Below are positions 57,260-64,000 of a stretch of DNA of 64,000 nucleotides, in pieces (positions within the stretch are counted from its first letter, which is position 1; every line of letters begins with the position of its first letter). Made by a program: the position numbers and the translations under genes. Location: the NCBI RefSeq assembly GCF_020733705.1, contig NZ_JAJFZM010000001.1:1860001-1924000 (forward strand), read 5' to 3'. The notes under the pieces are model-generated. The model was not told the DNA's origin, did no database searches, and saw only the letters and a list, made by a program, of their open reading frames with translations. Source of the stretch: Nocardia australiensis. GTDB lineage: Bacteria; Actinomycetota; Actinomycetes; Mycobacteriales; Mycobacteriaceae.

Positions 57260-57934
57260 TCAGCGCGCGCGCCGGGCCAGTCGCTCGGAATCGGAGATCA
57301 GCACGCTCTTGCCCTCCAGCCGCAGCCAGCCACGATGCGCGAAGTCAGCGAGTGCCTTGTTCACGGTCTCGCGGGAGGCGCCGACCAGCTGGGCGATCTC
57401 CTCCTGGGTGAGGTCGTGGGTGACCCGCAACGCGCCCGCCTCCTGGGTGCCGAACCGCTGTGCGAGCTGCAGCAGCGCCTTGGCGACCCGGCCTGGGACA
57501 TCGGTGAAGATGAGATCGGCCAGGTTGTTGTTGGTACGACGCAGGCGACGTGCGAGAACGCGCAGCAGCTGCTCGGCGATCTCGGGACGCTGGTCGATCC
57601 AGGACTTGAGTGCTTCGCGGTCCATGGTGACGGCGCGAACCTCGGTCACGGTTGTGGCGGTCGACGTACGGGGGCCGGGGTCGAAGATCGACAATTCGCC
57701 GAACATATCCGACGGCCCCATGATGGTCAGCAGGTTCTCTCTGCCATCCGGGGAACGTCGGCCGATCTTCACCTTGCCCGACGTGATGATGTACAGCCTG
57801 TCGCCGGGTTCGCCCTCATTGAAGATGACATGGCCGCGTGGAAAGTCCACGGGCTGCAGTTGTTTGGCGAGAGCCGCGACCGCGGTGGGCTCTACGCCTT
57901 GGAAGATGCCTGCTCTGGCGAGGGCCTCGTCCAC
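57260..57934 (-). CDS. crp: cAMP receptor protein (Crp)
   Basis: 224 residues from the GTG at 57934 (AAAGGAG 7 nt upstream); identical in length to M. tuberculosis Crp. Cyclic-nucleotide domain: [20 protein letters not shown] and [20 protein letters not shown] with the phosphate-binding F-G-E-L-S and R-T-S. The DNA-binding domain has [20 protein letters not shown]. It is a global regulator responding to cAMP. Convergent with the MBL gene. Confidence 0.97.
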   Translation of the reverse strand: MDEALARAGIFQGVEPTAVAALAKQLQPVDFPRGHVIFNEGEPGDRLYIITSGKVKIGRRSPDGRENLLTIMGPSDMFGELSIFDPGPRTSTATTVTEVRAVTMDREALKSWIDQRPEIAEQLLRVLARRLRRTNNNLADLIFTDVPGRVAKALLQLAQRFGTQEAGALRVTHDLTQEEIAQLVGASRETVNKALADFAHRGWLRLEGKSVLISDSERLARRAR

Positions 57935-58080
57935 GAATGTGCTCCTTTGGGAAATGGCTCTGTCCTGGACCGAGCGAATCGGCCAACAGCGCATTCTACG
58001 CGGCATTGTGGCAGCGCAGTGACCGACACCACGTTACGAGTGGTTTGCCGGGCGTGCTGAAGCGGGGTGCGCCCGCGGGC

Positions 58081-58323
58081 TCAGCTGGCCCGGGCGACGT
58101 CCAGTTCTTCGGTACGTGACCGGCGCTTGCGCATCCTGGCCACGGCGGCGGGGAGACCGAGCTTCGTCAGCTCTTTCACTTCGGCGTTGCTTGCGTTGTC
58201 CAGGTACTGCTGAACCTCTTCGTCGGGTTCGAGAAGTTTGCGGAGCCGATTCTCGACCCTCTCCATGACCAGTGCGAATAGCATCAGCACCACTGGGAAG
58301 AGCACCACAGCGAGTCCTTGCAT
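58081..58323 (-). CDS. Small membrane protein of unknown function
   Basis: 80 residues from the ATG at 58323 (an ATG at 58362 is possible but lacks a plausible role). One helix ([20 protein letters not shown]) then a charged tail [20 protein letters not shown] with [20 protein letters not shown]. Between crp and nth; mycobacteria also have a small membrane protein (Rv3675) here, although the sequence match cannot be checked. Function unknown. Confidence 0.65.
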   Translation of the reverse strand: MQGLAVVLFPVVLMLFALVMERVENRLRKLLEPDEEVQQYLDNASNAEVKELTKLGLPAAVARMRKRRSRTEELDVARAS

Positions 58324-58414
58324 ACCGAGGAGTAAACACGGTCTAGGTCTCAGATGGAACACGGCAGTTCATCTGAACGGGCACCGTTGCTCGGTGGTTC
58401 CGTATGGTGGACGA

Positions 58415-59248
58415 GTGCGTGTCTCTCCCTCTACAGCCGCCGTCGATGGCTCTTCGCCCGCCGCTGCGGCCACCGACGCGCAACCCCCCACAGTCGCCGC
58501 TCCCAAGCGCAAATCCCGAGCGCGACAAGCGGAAACCCAGCTAGGCCTGACCCGAAGGGCCCGCCGGATGAACCGCATGCTCGCGGTGGCGTTCCCGGAT
58601 GCGCACTGCGAACTCGACTTCACGACATCGCTCGAATTAGCGGTCGCCACAATACTTTCCGCACAGTGCACCGACGAGCGGGTGAATCTCACCACGCCCG
58701 CGCTGTTCGCCAAGTACCCGGATGCCCGTGCTTATGCTGCGGCCAACCGCGCCGAGCTGGAGGAATACATTCGGCCGACGGGGTTCTTCCGCAACAAGAC
58801 GAGCTCGTTGATCGGGCTCGGGCAGGCCCTTGTCGAACGGTACGACGGTGAATTGCCTCACACTCTGGACGAATTGGTGAAATTGCCGGGCATCGGCCGT
58901 AAGACCGCCAACGTGATTCTCGGCAATGCCTTCGATGTGCCGGGTATCACGGTCGACACCCACTTCGGTCGCCTGGTGCGCCGCTGGGGCTGGACCACCG
59001 AGGAAGATCCGGTGAAGGTCGAGCACATCGTTGGCAATCTCATCGAACGCAAAGACTGGACGATGCTGTCGCATCGGGTGATCTTTCACGGACGCCGGGT
59101 CTGCCATGCCCGTAAGCCGGCTTGCGGCGTCTGTGTACTGGCCAAGGACTGCCCCTCATTCGGGATCGGGCCCACCGATCCGGACACCGCCGCGAAGCTG
59201 GTGAAGGGTCCGGAGGCGGAGCATCTGCTCGAGCTGGTGGGCCGGTGA
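58415..59248 (+). CDS. nth: Endonuclease III
   Basis: About 277 residues from the GTG at 58415, with an extra 35-residue Ala/Ser-rich start compared with the mycobacterial enzyme. It removes oxidised pyrimidines and cleaves abasic sites. Helix-hairpin-helix: [20 protein letters not shown] with catalytic Lys; catalytic Asp in [18 protein letters not shown]; [4Fe-4S] cysteines in [17 protein letters not shown]. The stop overlaps the thioredoxin-like start (GTGA). Confidence 0.95.
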   Translation: MRVSPSTAAVDGSSPAAAATDAQPPTVAAPKRKSRARQAETQLGLTRRARRMNRMLAVAFPDAHCELDFTTSLELAVATILSAQCTDERVNLTTPALFAKYPDARAYAAANRAELEEYIRPTGFFRNKTSSLIGLGQALVERYDGELPHTLDELVKLPGIGRKTANVILGNAFDVPGITVDTHFGRLVRRWGWTTEEDPVKVEHIVGNLIERKDWTMLSHRVIFHGRRVCHARKPACGVCVLAKDCPSFGIGPTDPDTAAKLVKGPEAEHLLELVGR

Positions 59249-59883
59249 CGCAGGTCCCTGTCGCTGTGCGCTGGGCGCTGGCGGGGTTGATCATCGTGAT
59301 GGCGTCGGCGGTTGCGCTGTGGCCGCGCGGCGGTGACGATTCCACCGCCGGTGGCGGACAGCGGCAGTCGCGGCCGAGTGCGCTGGTGACCGATCAGTTG
59401 CGCGCCGAAGCTGGACTGTCCGCGTGTCCGCAACCCGCGGCGAACGCGGTCGGGAACGGGCCGCTGGCCGGGATCAGCCTCAGCTGCCTGGCCGACGGTA
59501 AGCCCGTCGACCTGGCCGCGGCCCTCGCCGGCAAACCCGCGTTGCTGAATCTGTGGGCGTATTGGTGCAGGCCGTGTGCCAACGAGTTGCCGTATCTGCA
59601 GGAGTACACGCAACGAGCGGGCAACGCGATTACGGTGCTGACCGTGCATAGCGATCCGGAGGAGGCGAAGGCGCTCGCGCTGCTCGCCGATCTGAAGGTG
59701 ACGCTGCCCGGCGTGCTCGACGGCGCGACCACCGTGCGAAACGCGGTCGGCGCGCCCGCCGTGTTGCCGGTATCGGTGCTGCTGCGCGCGGATGGATCCG
59801 TGGCCGAGGTGGTCGTGCGCGCTTTCAACGGAGTCGAGGACATCGCCGACACCGTCGCGGCGGAATTGGGAGTAGCGGCATGA
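59245..59883 (+). CDS. Membrane-anchored thioredoxin-like protein (Rv3673c-like)
   Basis: 212 residues. An N-terminal helix ([20 protein letters not shown]) anchors it, the rest is outside the membrane. The thioredoxin fold has the redox motif [20 protein letters not shown] (C-x-x-C) and cis-Pro in [20 protein letters not shown]. TlpA/ResA-like, a periplasmic reductase or disulfide handler. Overlaps nth and the Nudix gene by 4 nt each. Confidence 0.92.
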   Translation: MTQVPVAVRWALAGLIIVMASAVALWPRGGDDSTAGGGQRQSRPSALVTDQLRAEAGLSACPQPAANAVGNGPLAGISLSCLADGKPVDLAAALAGKPALLNLWAYWCRPCANELPYLQEYTQRAGNAITVLTVHSDPEEAKALALLADLKVTLPGVLDGATTVRNAVGAPAVLPVSVLLRADGSVAEVVVRAFNGVEDIADTVAAELGVAA

Positions 59884-60596
59884 CAACGGCCGTACCGGAG
59901 AACATCCCGCAGTGGCTGCGCCGCGCAAGCGAATCGGGTACCGATACCACCGACACACTGACGCTGGCGCGAGCACTGCGCCGGGCGATGACGATCAAAG
60001 GCACGCCACGACAGGCGGCGGTGCTTGTGCTGTTCAGCGGCTCGCCGCAGTCGGATCCGAACTCGCCAGGTGGATTGCCCGTCGATGCGGACGTATTGCT
60101 CACCCAGCGGTCTTCCACCATGCGTCAGCATCGAGGTCAGGTCGCCTTCCCCGGCGGCGAGGTCGAATCCAGTGATACCGGACCCATCGATACCGCTCTG
60201 CGGGAAGCCTGCGAGGAGACCGGTGTGGCGCGCGAGGGCGTGGAACCGTTCGCGGTGCTGCCGAAATTATTCGTTCCGCCATCGCGATTCGATGTGACCC
60301 CGGTCGTTGCCTACTGGCGGACCCCGAGGCAGGTCGGAGTCGTGAATCACGGCGAGACCGAAAGAGTCGTGCGGGTGCCGCTGGCCGAGCTACTCGATCC
60401 TGCCAATCGCTTTATGGTGCGTGGCAGCGTCGGTTATATGAGCCCCGCCTTCCAGGTGGACGGCATGCTGGTCTGGGGACTGACTGGCGGCATTCTCGCT
60501 GGATTGTTCAAAGCCGCTGGCTGGGAACGGGATTGGGATCACGGTGACATTCGTGATCTGGAGACGTCGCTTGCCGCAGTAGGGATGACTTTATGA
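59880..60596 (+). CDS. Nudix hydrolase (CoA pyrophosphatase-like)
   Basis: 238 residues. The Nudix box is GGEVESSDTGPIDTALREAC followed by EETGV, with all Glu and Arg of GX5EX7REUXEEXGU. STMRQHRGQVAFPGG just before it is the UPF0035/NudL signature of coenzyme A diphosphatases. Equivalent to Rv3672c by position. Overlaps both neighbours by 4 nt. Confidence 0.92.
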   Translation: MTTAVPENIPQWLRRASESGTDTTDTLTLARALRRAMTIKGTPRQAAVLVLFSGSPQSDPNSPGGLPVDADVLLTQRSSTMRQHRGQVAFPGGEVESSDTGPIDTALREACEETGVAREGVEPFAVLPKLFVPPSRFDVTPVVAYWRTPRQVGVVNHGETERVVRVPLAELLDPANRFMVRGSVGYMSPAFQVDGMLVWGLTGGILAGLFKAAGWERDWDHGDIRDLETSLAAVGMTL

Positions 60597-61786
60597 GCTC
60601 ATCGGCCTGGCTCGATATCGCGGTCGTGCTCCTGGCTTTGCTGGCCGCCTCATCGGGTTGGCGGTCGGGCGCGGTCGCGTCCGCACTGGCCTTCCTCGGT
60701 GTGGTGCTCGGCGCGGTCGCGGGGATTCTGATCGCACCGCACATTCTGATCCATGTCGACGAGGGCCGTGGCCGGGTGCTCACCGGAGTGCTGCTGATCG
60801 TGGTGCTGGTAATTGTCGGTGAGGTCGCGGGAATGGTGCTCGGCCGGGCCGCCCGCAGTGGCATGCGGCATTCGCTCACCCGCAGCGTCGACAGTGTGGT
60901 CGGTGCGTTGTTGCAGGCGGTCGCGGTGCTGGTCACCGCGTGGCTGCTCGCGTTGCCGCTGGCCTCGACGTCCCAACCGGCCATCGCAACCGCGATCAAT
61001 GGATCTCGGGTACTCGCCGACGTCAACAACATCGCGCCGAACTGGCTGCGCCGGGTTCCGAACGAATTCTCCAAGCTGCTCAATACCTCAGGGCTGCCGG
61101 ATGTCATCGGACCGTTCGGCCGCGCGCCGATCGCGGCCGTCGAACCTCCGGACGCCAGCGTGCTCACCAGTCCGGTCGCGGCCGCATTGCAACAGAGCGT
61201 GCTGCGAATCCGCGGTGTGGCGCCGAGTTGCCAGCGGGCGCTGGAGGGTTCGGGCTTCGTGATTGCACCCGAGCGAGTGATGACCAACGCGCACGTGGTC
61301 GCGGGCACTACCAGCGTCAAGGTCGACACGGCTCGTGGCCCGTTGGACGCGACCGTGGTGTTGTTCGATCCGTCCACGGACGTCGCGGTGCTCGCGGTGC
61401 CCGATCTCACCGCTCCGGTGGTGCCGCAGGCTCCCTCGCCCGCGCGTTCAGGTGACAGCGCCATCGTCCTCGGCTACCCGGGCGGTGGACCATACACGGC
61501 CAGCGCGGCCCGGGTACGCGAGACGCTGGACTTGACCGGGCCGACGATCTACCGCAACGGCACCGTGGAACGTGAGGTGTACACCGTGCGCGGCCAGGTT
61601 CGGGCAGGCAATTCCGGTGGGCCGCTGGTGGATACCGAGGGTGAAGTGCTCGGCGTCGTATTCGGTGCCGCCGTTACCGACGACGACACCGGCTACGTCC
61701 TCACCCTCGGCGAGGTCCGCGCCCAACTCGACAGCGCGTCCGCCGAGAACGCACCGGTCGACACCGGGGCCTGCGTACTGAACTGA
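60593..61786 (+). CDS. marP: MarP-family membrane serine protease
   Basis: 397 residues. Four N-terminal helices (LDIAVVLLALLAASSGWRSG, LTGVLLIVVLVIVGEVAGMV and others) of the colicin V production type, then a chymotrypsin-like protease. Triad: His in MTNAHVVAGTTSVKV, Asp in DPSTDVAVLAVPD, Ser in VRAGNSGGPLVDTEGEVLG. Two cysteines (PSCQRALEG and TGACVLN) match the disulfide that stabilises active M. tuberculosis MarP. In mycobacteria this protein protects against acid stress by activating peptidoglycan hydrolase RipA. Confidence 0.95.
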   Translation: MSSSAWLDIAVVLLALLAASSGWRSGAVASALAFLGVVLGAVAGILIAPHILIHVDEGRGRVLTGVLLIVVLVIVGEVAGMVLGRAARSGMRHSLTRSVDSVVGALLQAVAVLVTAWLLALPLASTSQPAIATAINGSRVLADVNNIAPNWLRRVPNEFSKLLNTSGLPDVIGPFGRAPIAAVEPPDASVLTSPVAAALQQSVLRIRGVAPSCQRALEGSGFVIAPERVMTNAHVVAGTTSVKVDTARGPLDATVVLFDPSTDVAVLAVPDLTAPVVPQAPSPARSGDSAIVLGYPGGGPYTASAARVRETLDLTGPTIYRNGTVEREVYTVRGQVRAGNSGGPLVDTEGEVLGVVFGAAVTDDDTGYVLTLGEVRAQLDSASAENAPVDTGACVLN

Positions 61787-61798
61787 TGTCGGCCCTGG

Positions 61799-62734
61799 TT
61801 AGGCGAGGAGTTTGGCCAGCTCGGTGGTGACGGCCGTTGGGTTTTCCTGGTGGGCAAAGTGCCCGGCATCGGGAATCGTGGCAAGGCGCCGCCGTGGTGA
61901 CCACTCCTGACCGCGGTGGAAGGTGCGGCGCAGCAGGTAGTTGTCGAGCTCGCCGCGCAACGCGAGCACCGGGATATCGATCGGGTCGCGCATGGTGGCC
62001 ATGAAACGCCTGCCGTCCGGTCTCCATTGGCTGCGGAAGGCCCAACGCTGGTACTCCAGCGCGCAGTGCGCCGTCCCCGGTATCTGGATGGCCGAGCGCA
62101 TGTTCCGGGCGGTGTCGACGAATTCGGCAGTGCCCGACCATGATCTGCTCACCCGCTGGCGCAGCAGCCGCTCGACCTCGAAGCCGTCGTGCGCGGTAAG
62201 TAGGCTCTCGGGGTAGCGCGGCAGCTGGTAGCGCAGGAAGTTGGGCAGCCAGGTGCGACGCTGGGGGCCGTCGCGCAATACCGCGCTCTTGAGTGCGGCC
62301 GGATGCGGTGAACTCACCAGCGCGATCGAACGCACGAGTCGCGGATGCAGTACCGCGGTCGTCCAGCAGACCAGTCCGCCCTCGGCGTGTCCGACCAGGC
62401 TGGCCTCGGTGTAGCCGAGGGCACGGATGAGTCCGGCGGCGTCACCCGCCAGCGTCCAGCCGTCATAGCCGCGCGGTGGCTTGTCGCTGTCGCCATAGCC
62501 GCGCAGGTCAACCGCCACCGCGCGGTAACCCAGTTCGGCCAGGCCGGTCAGCTGGTGTCGCCACGACCACCAGAAGTCGGCGAAACCGTGCAACAGCACC
62601 ACCAACGGAGCATCCGTGCGGTCGGGGGTGGCCTCGACGACATGAAATCTAATGCCGTTGGCATGAACGTCCCGATGCGTCCATGGTCCGTCAAAACGGA
62701 CGCTGGACGGATCCGGAAACAGGTTCGACGACAC
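61799..62734 (-). CDS. Alpha/beta hydrolase, EphE-like, nucleophile position is Ala
   Basis: 311 residues. Fold motifs: VVLLHGFADFWWSWRHQL with oxyanion H-G-F, VAVDLRGYGDSDKPPRGY and LIRALGYTEASLVGHAEGGL. In epoxide hydrolases of this group the elbow reads G-H-D-x-G-G with a nucleophilic Asp; here it is G-H-A-E-G-G, so the nucleophile is missing. The His near the end (IPDAGHFAHQENPTAV) is present. It sits where M. tuberculosis has ephE (Rv3670). It may be a non-catalytic or differently catalytic member. Confidence 0.88.
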   Translation of the reverse strand: MSSNLFPDPSSVRFDGPWTHRDVHANGIRFHVVEATPDRTDAPLVVLLHGFADFWWSWRHQLTGLAELGYRAVAVDLRGYGDSDKPPRGYDGWTLAGDAAGLIRALGYTEASLVGHAEGGLVCWTTAVLHPRLVRSIALVSSPHPAALKSAVLRDGPQRRTWLPNFLRYQLPRYPESLLTAHDGFEVERLLRQRVSRSWSGTAEFVDTARNMRSAIQIPGTAHCALEYQRWAFRSQWRPDGRRFMATMRDPIDIPVLALRGELDNYLLRRTFHRGQEWSPRRRLATIPDAGHFAHQENPTAVTTELAKLLA

Positions 62735-62787
62735 GCCGACCGAGCCTAGCGGTCGGCGCGCTCAACTGCCCATTCGCCTGGCTGACG

Positions 62788-63315
62788 TTATTTGCTCGGC
62801 TTGTCGAGCGCGAGGGGTTCCTCATGCGAGGCGCCGAACCCGCTCGGGAGCACGGTGCGAGCCTGCTTGAGCGAATCGATCGTCTTCTCGGGTGCGCGCA
62901 GCTTCCGCACCCGCAGATAGCCGAGCCCGGCCAGCGCCACCGTCGCGACGATCATCAGCGCGAACACGATCAGGAACGCCGCCCAGCGAGCCAGCCAGAT
63001 ATCCAGCAGTTCACCGAGGAAGAAGAAAAAGAAAAAGGTGCTGAACAGCAGAACGGTCAGCGCAAGGATGAAGTAGACGCTGCCCTGCAGCCCCTTCTTG
63101 ATCTCGCCGGTCACCTCGGCCTTGGCCAGTTCCACCTCGGCGCGCACCAGCATCGACATCTGTTCGGTCGCGTCGCGGACCAGGCTGCCGAAGCTGGCCG
63201 ACCCGGCGGGGTTGGCGTCGGTGAGCGGAATCGAGGTGACTGTCCGGCCGGGATCGTGCGATGCGGATCGGTCGCGCCGTCCGTCGTTTCCGTTACCGGC
63301 GTCTGTGAAACTCAC
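62788..63315 (-). CDS. Phage holin-like (DUF1469) membrane protein, Rv3669-like
   Basis: 175 residues. A polar N-terminus is followed by ASFGSLVRDATEQMSMLVRA and EVELAKAEVTGEIKKGLQGS, then two helices: FILALTVLLFSTFFFFFFLG and FLIVFALMIVATVALAGLGY. This matches the putative actinobacterial Holin-X/Phage_holin_3_6 family, which has no link to phage in this context. Function unknown; possibly envelope-related given the neighbourhood. Confidence 0.88.
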   Translation of the reverse strand: MSFTDAGNGNDGRRDRSASHDPGRTVTSIPLTDANPAGSASFGSLVRDATEQMSMLVRAEVELAKAEVTGEIKKGLQGSVYFILALTVLLFSTFFFFFFLGELLDIWLARWAAFLIVFALMIVATVALAGLGYLRVRKLRAPEKTIDSLKQARTVLPSGFGASHEEPLALDKPSK

Positions 63316-63421
63316 TTGGTCGACCCTTCTCCCTGTCCCGGCACTGCCTCGGCTCCGTTCAATACGCGGCGCTCTCGGTGCCCTTCGTGGTCACGCAGGC
63401 TACCGCCTCCGGGCACGTCGC

Positions 63422-64000
63422 TCACGCCGCTCCGTTCTGTCGTTGTAACGCACCTGCATCGTGACGCGCCTGATGGACACGCCCACGCCGCAACAGTAGC
63501 GCCGAACCGGCCAGCGACGCCGTCATTGATGTCACCAACACCGCGGCCTTCGCCAATTCGACGGTGGTGTCGTCGCCGACACCCGCCAATGCGAGTTCTG
63601 CCACGAGAAGGCTAACCGTGAAGCCGATCGCGCCGAGCACCGACAGGGCGAACATGTCACGGTAGCCGAGATTCGCCGGGCGCTTGGCGATGCCGAACCT
63701 GATTGCCACCCAGCTGATCCCGAAGATTCCGATAGTTTTACCGAGTAGCAGCCCGAGAATGATGGCCAGCGAAAGCCTATCGGTGAACAATTGCCCGAAG
63801 ACCTTGCCGTCCAACGGAACTCCGGATGCGAACAATGCGAAAAGCGGCACGCACAGTCCCGCCGAGATCGGCTGGATAAGATGCTCGAGCCGGGTGGCGG
63901 GCGCCTCGTCCTCGCCGGGATCGGTTTTCACTCGGGTCAGCAGACCGAGCCCGACACCGGCCAGGGTCGGATGGATACCCGCCTCGTGCAGGGCATACCA
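63422..64000 (-). CDS. nhaA: Na+/H+ antiporter NhaA, C-terminal part
   Basis: The right edge cuts the gene. Reading in from 64000: WYALHEAGIHPTLAGVGLGL, then PISAGLCVPLFALFASGVPL, SLAIILGLLLGKTIGIFGIS and LGAIGFTVSLLVAELAL. These are the C-terminal helices of NhaA, which exchanges Na+ for protons. The H-x-T/P-L-A-G and G-K-x-x-G-I motifs are diagnostic. Confidence 0.95.
   Translation of the reverse strand, partial: WYALHEAGIHPTLAGVGLGLLTRVKTDPGEDEAPATRLEHLIQPISAGLCVPLFALFASGVPLDGKVFGQLFTDRLSLAIILGLLLGKTIGIFGISWVAIRFGIAKRPANLGYRDMFALSVLGAIGFTVSLLVAELALAGVGDDTTVELAKAAVLVTSMTASLAGSALLLRRGRVHQARHDAGALQRQNGAA

Noticed and set aside
62788..63315. Holin-like protein as a phage lysis gene
   Set aside because: No endolysin or phage gene adjoins it; its position between the EphE-like gene and nhaA matches the mycobacterial chromosomal order.

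Overview
The window is high-GC actinobacterial DNA, almost certainly from a mycolic-acid-containing genus and most likely Nocardia. This is an inference from gene content: GTG starts, a WhiB regulator, an EspI-like proline-rich MinD ATPase, LppY/LpqO and TAP-like lipoproteins, a class A beta-lactamase lipoprotein, a class I cholesterol oxidase, and a 15 kb right end that follows the Mycobacterium tuberculosis order Rv3683 to Rv3669. I saw no insertion sequence, prophage, CRISPR array or replication origin.

Layout. 0-7.7 kb: a truncated MFS transporter, an OmpR-type two-component system divergent from a DUF1259 lipoprotein, a YncE-like lipoprotein, a small secreted double-psi barrel protein, and an EamA exporter divergent from a LysR regulator that appears frameshifted. 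7.8-10.1 kb: a chain of small unknown minus-strand genes divergent from an XRE/DUF397 pair. 10.1-12.2 kb: a hydrolase-regulator operon with a near-ideal operator palindrome. 12.4-16.6 kb: the EspI-like ATPase and leuA with a leucine leader peptide. 16.7-26 kb: TSUP transporter, TAP-like hydrolase, cholesterol oxidase, a voltage-sensor-like protein, LtrA, SRPBCC, GerW-like protein, and a TetR gene divergent from tandem RibD-C paralogues. 26.2-28.7 kb: aspartokinase and aspartate-semialdehyde dehydrogenase, with a 24-codon ORF exactly filling the gap. 28.8-38.2 kb: aminotransferase, serine hydrolase, APC permease, AAA ATPase, furA-katA, beta-lactamase and a secreted protein.

38.6-44.3 kb is the most interesting region. 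Four tightly packed genes match the uncharacterised Streptomyces SCO2524-SCO2523-SCO2522-SCO2521 families, including a P-loop protein with an Arg in place of the Walker A Lys. They face a membrane protein that looks like a two-helix ion channel with a lost selectivity filter. Two strong terminators insulate the block upstream. 44.3-47.4 kb: GNAT, a P450-TetR operon under a 20-bp palindrome, a twice-frameshifted allophanate-hydrolase-C-like pseudogene and tRNA-Pro.

47.4-64 kb: a secreted/membrane unknown, then the conserved envelope and stress block: metallophosphoesterase, YqeY, PonA2-type PBP with PASTA domain, WhiB4, two Get3/ArsA-like ATPases, DUF4177, RidA, MBL hydrolase, Crp, a small membrane protein, Nth, a thioredoxin-like protein, Nudix, MarP, an alpha/beta hydrolase without a recognisable nucleophile, a holin-like membrane protein and a truncated NhaA. 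In mycobacteria this block concerns cell-wall synthesis, redox sensing and acid resistance. The overlapping nth-trx-nudix-marP genes suggest one operon.
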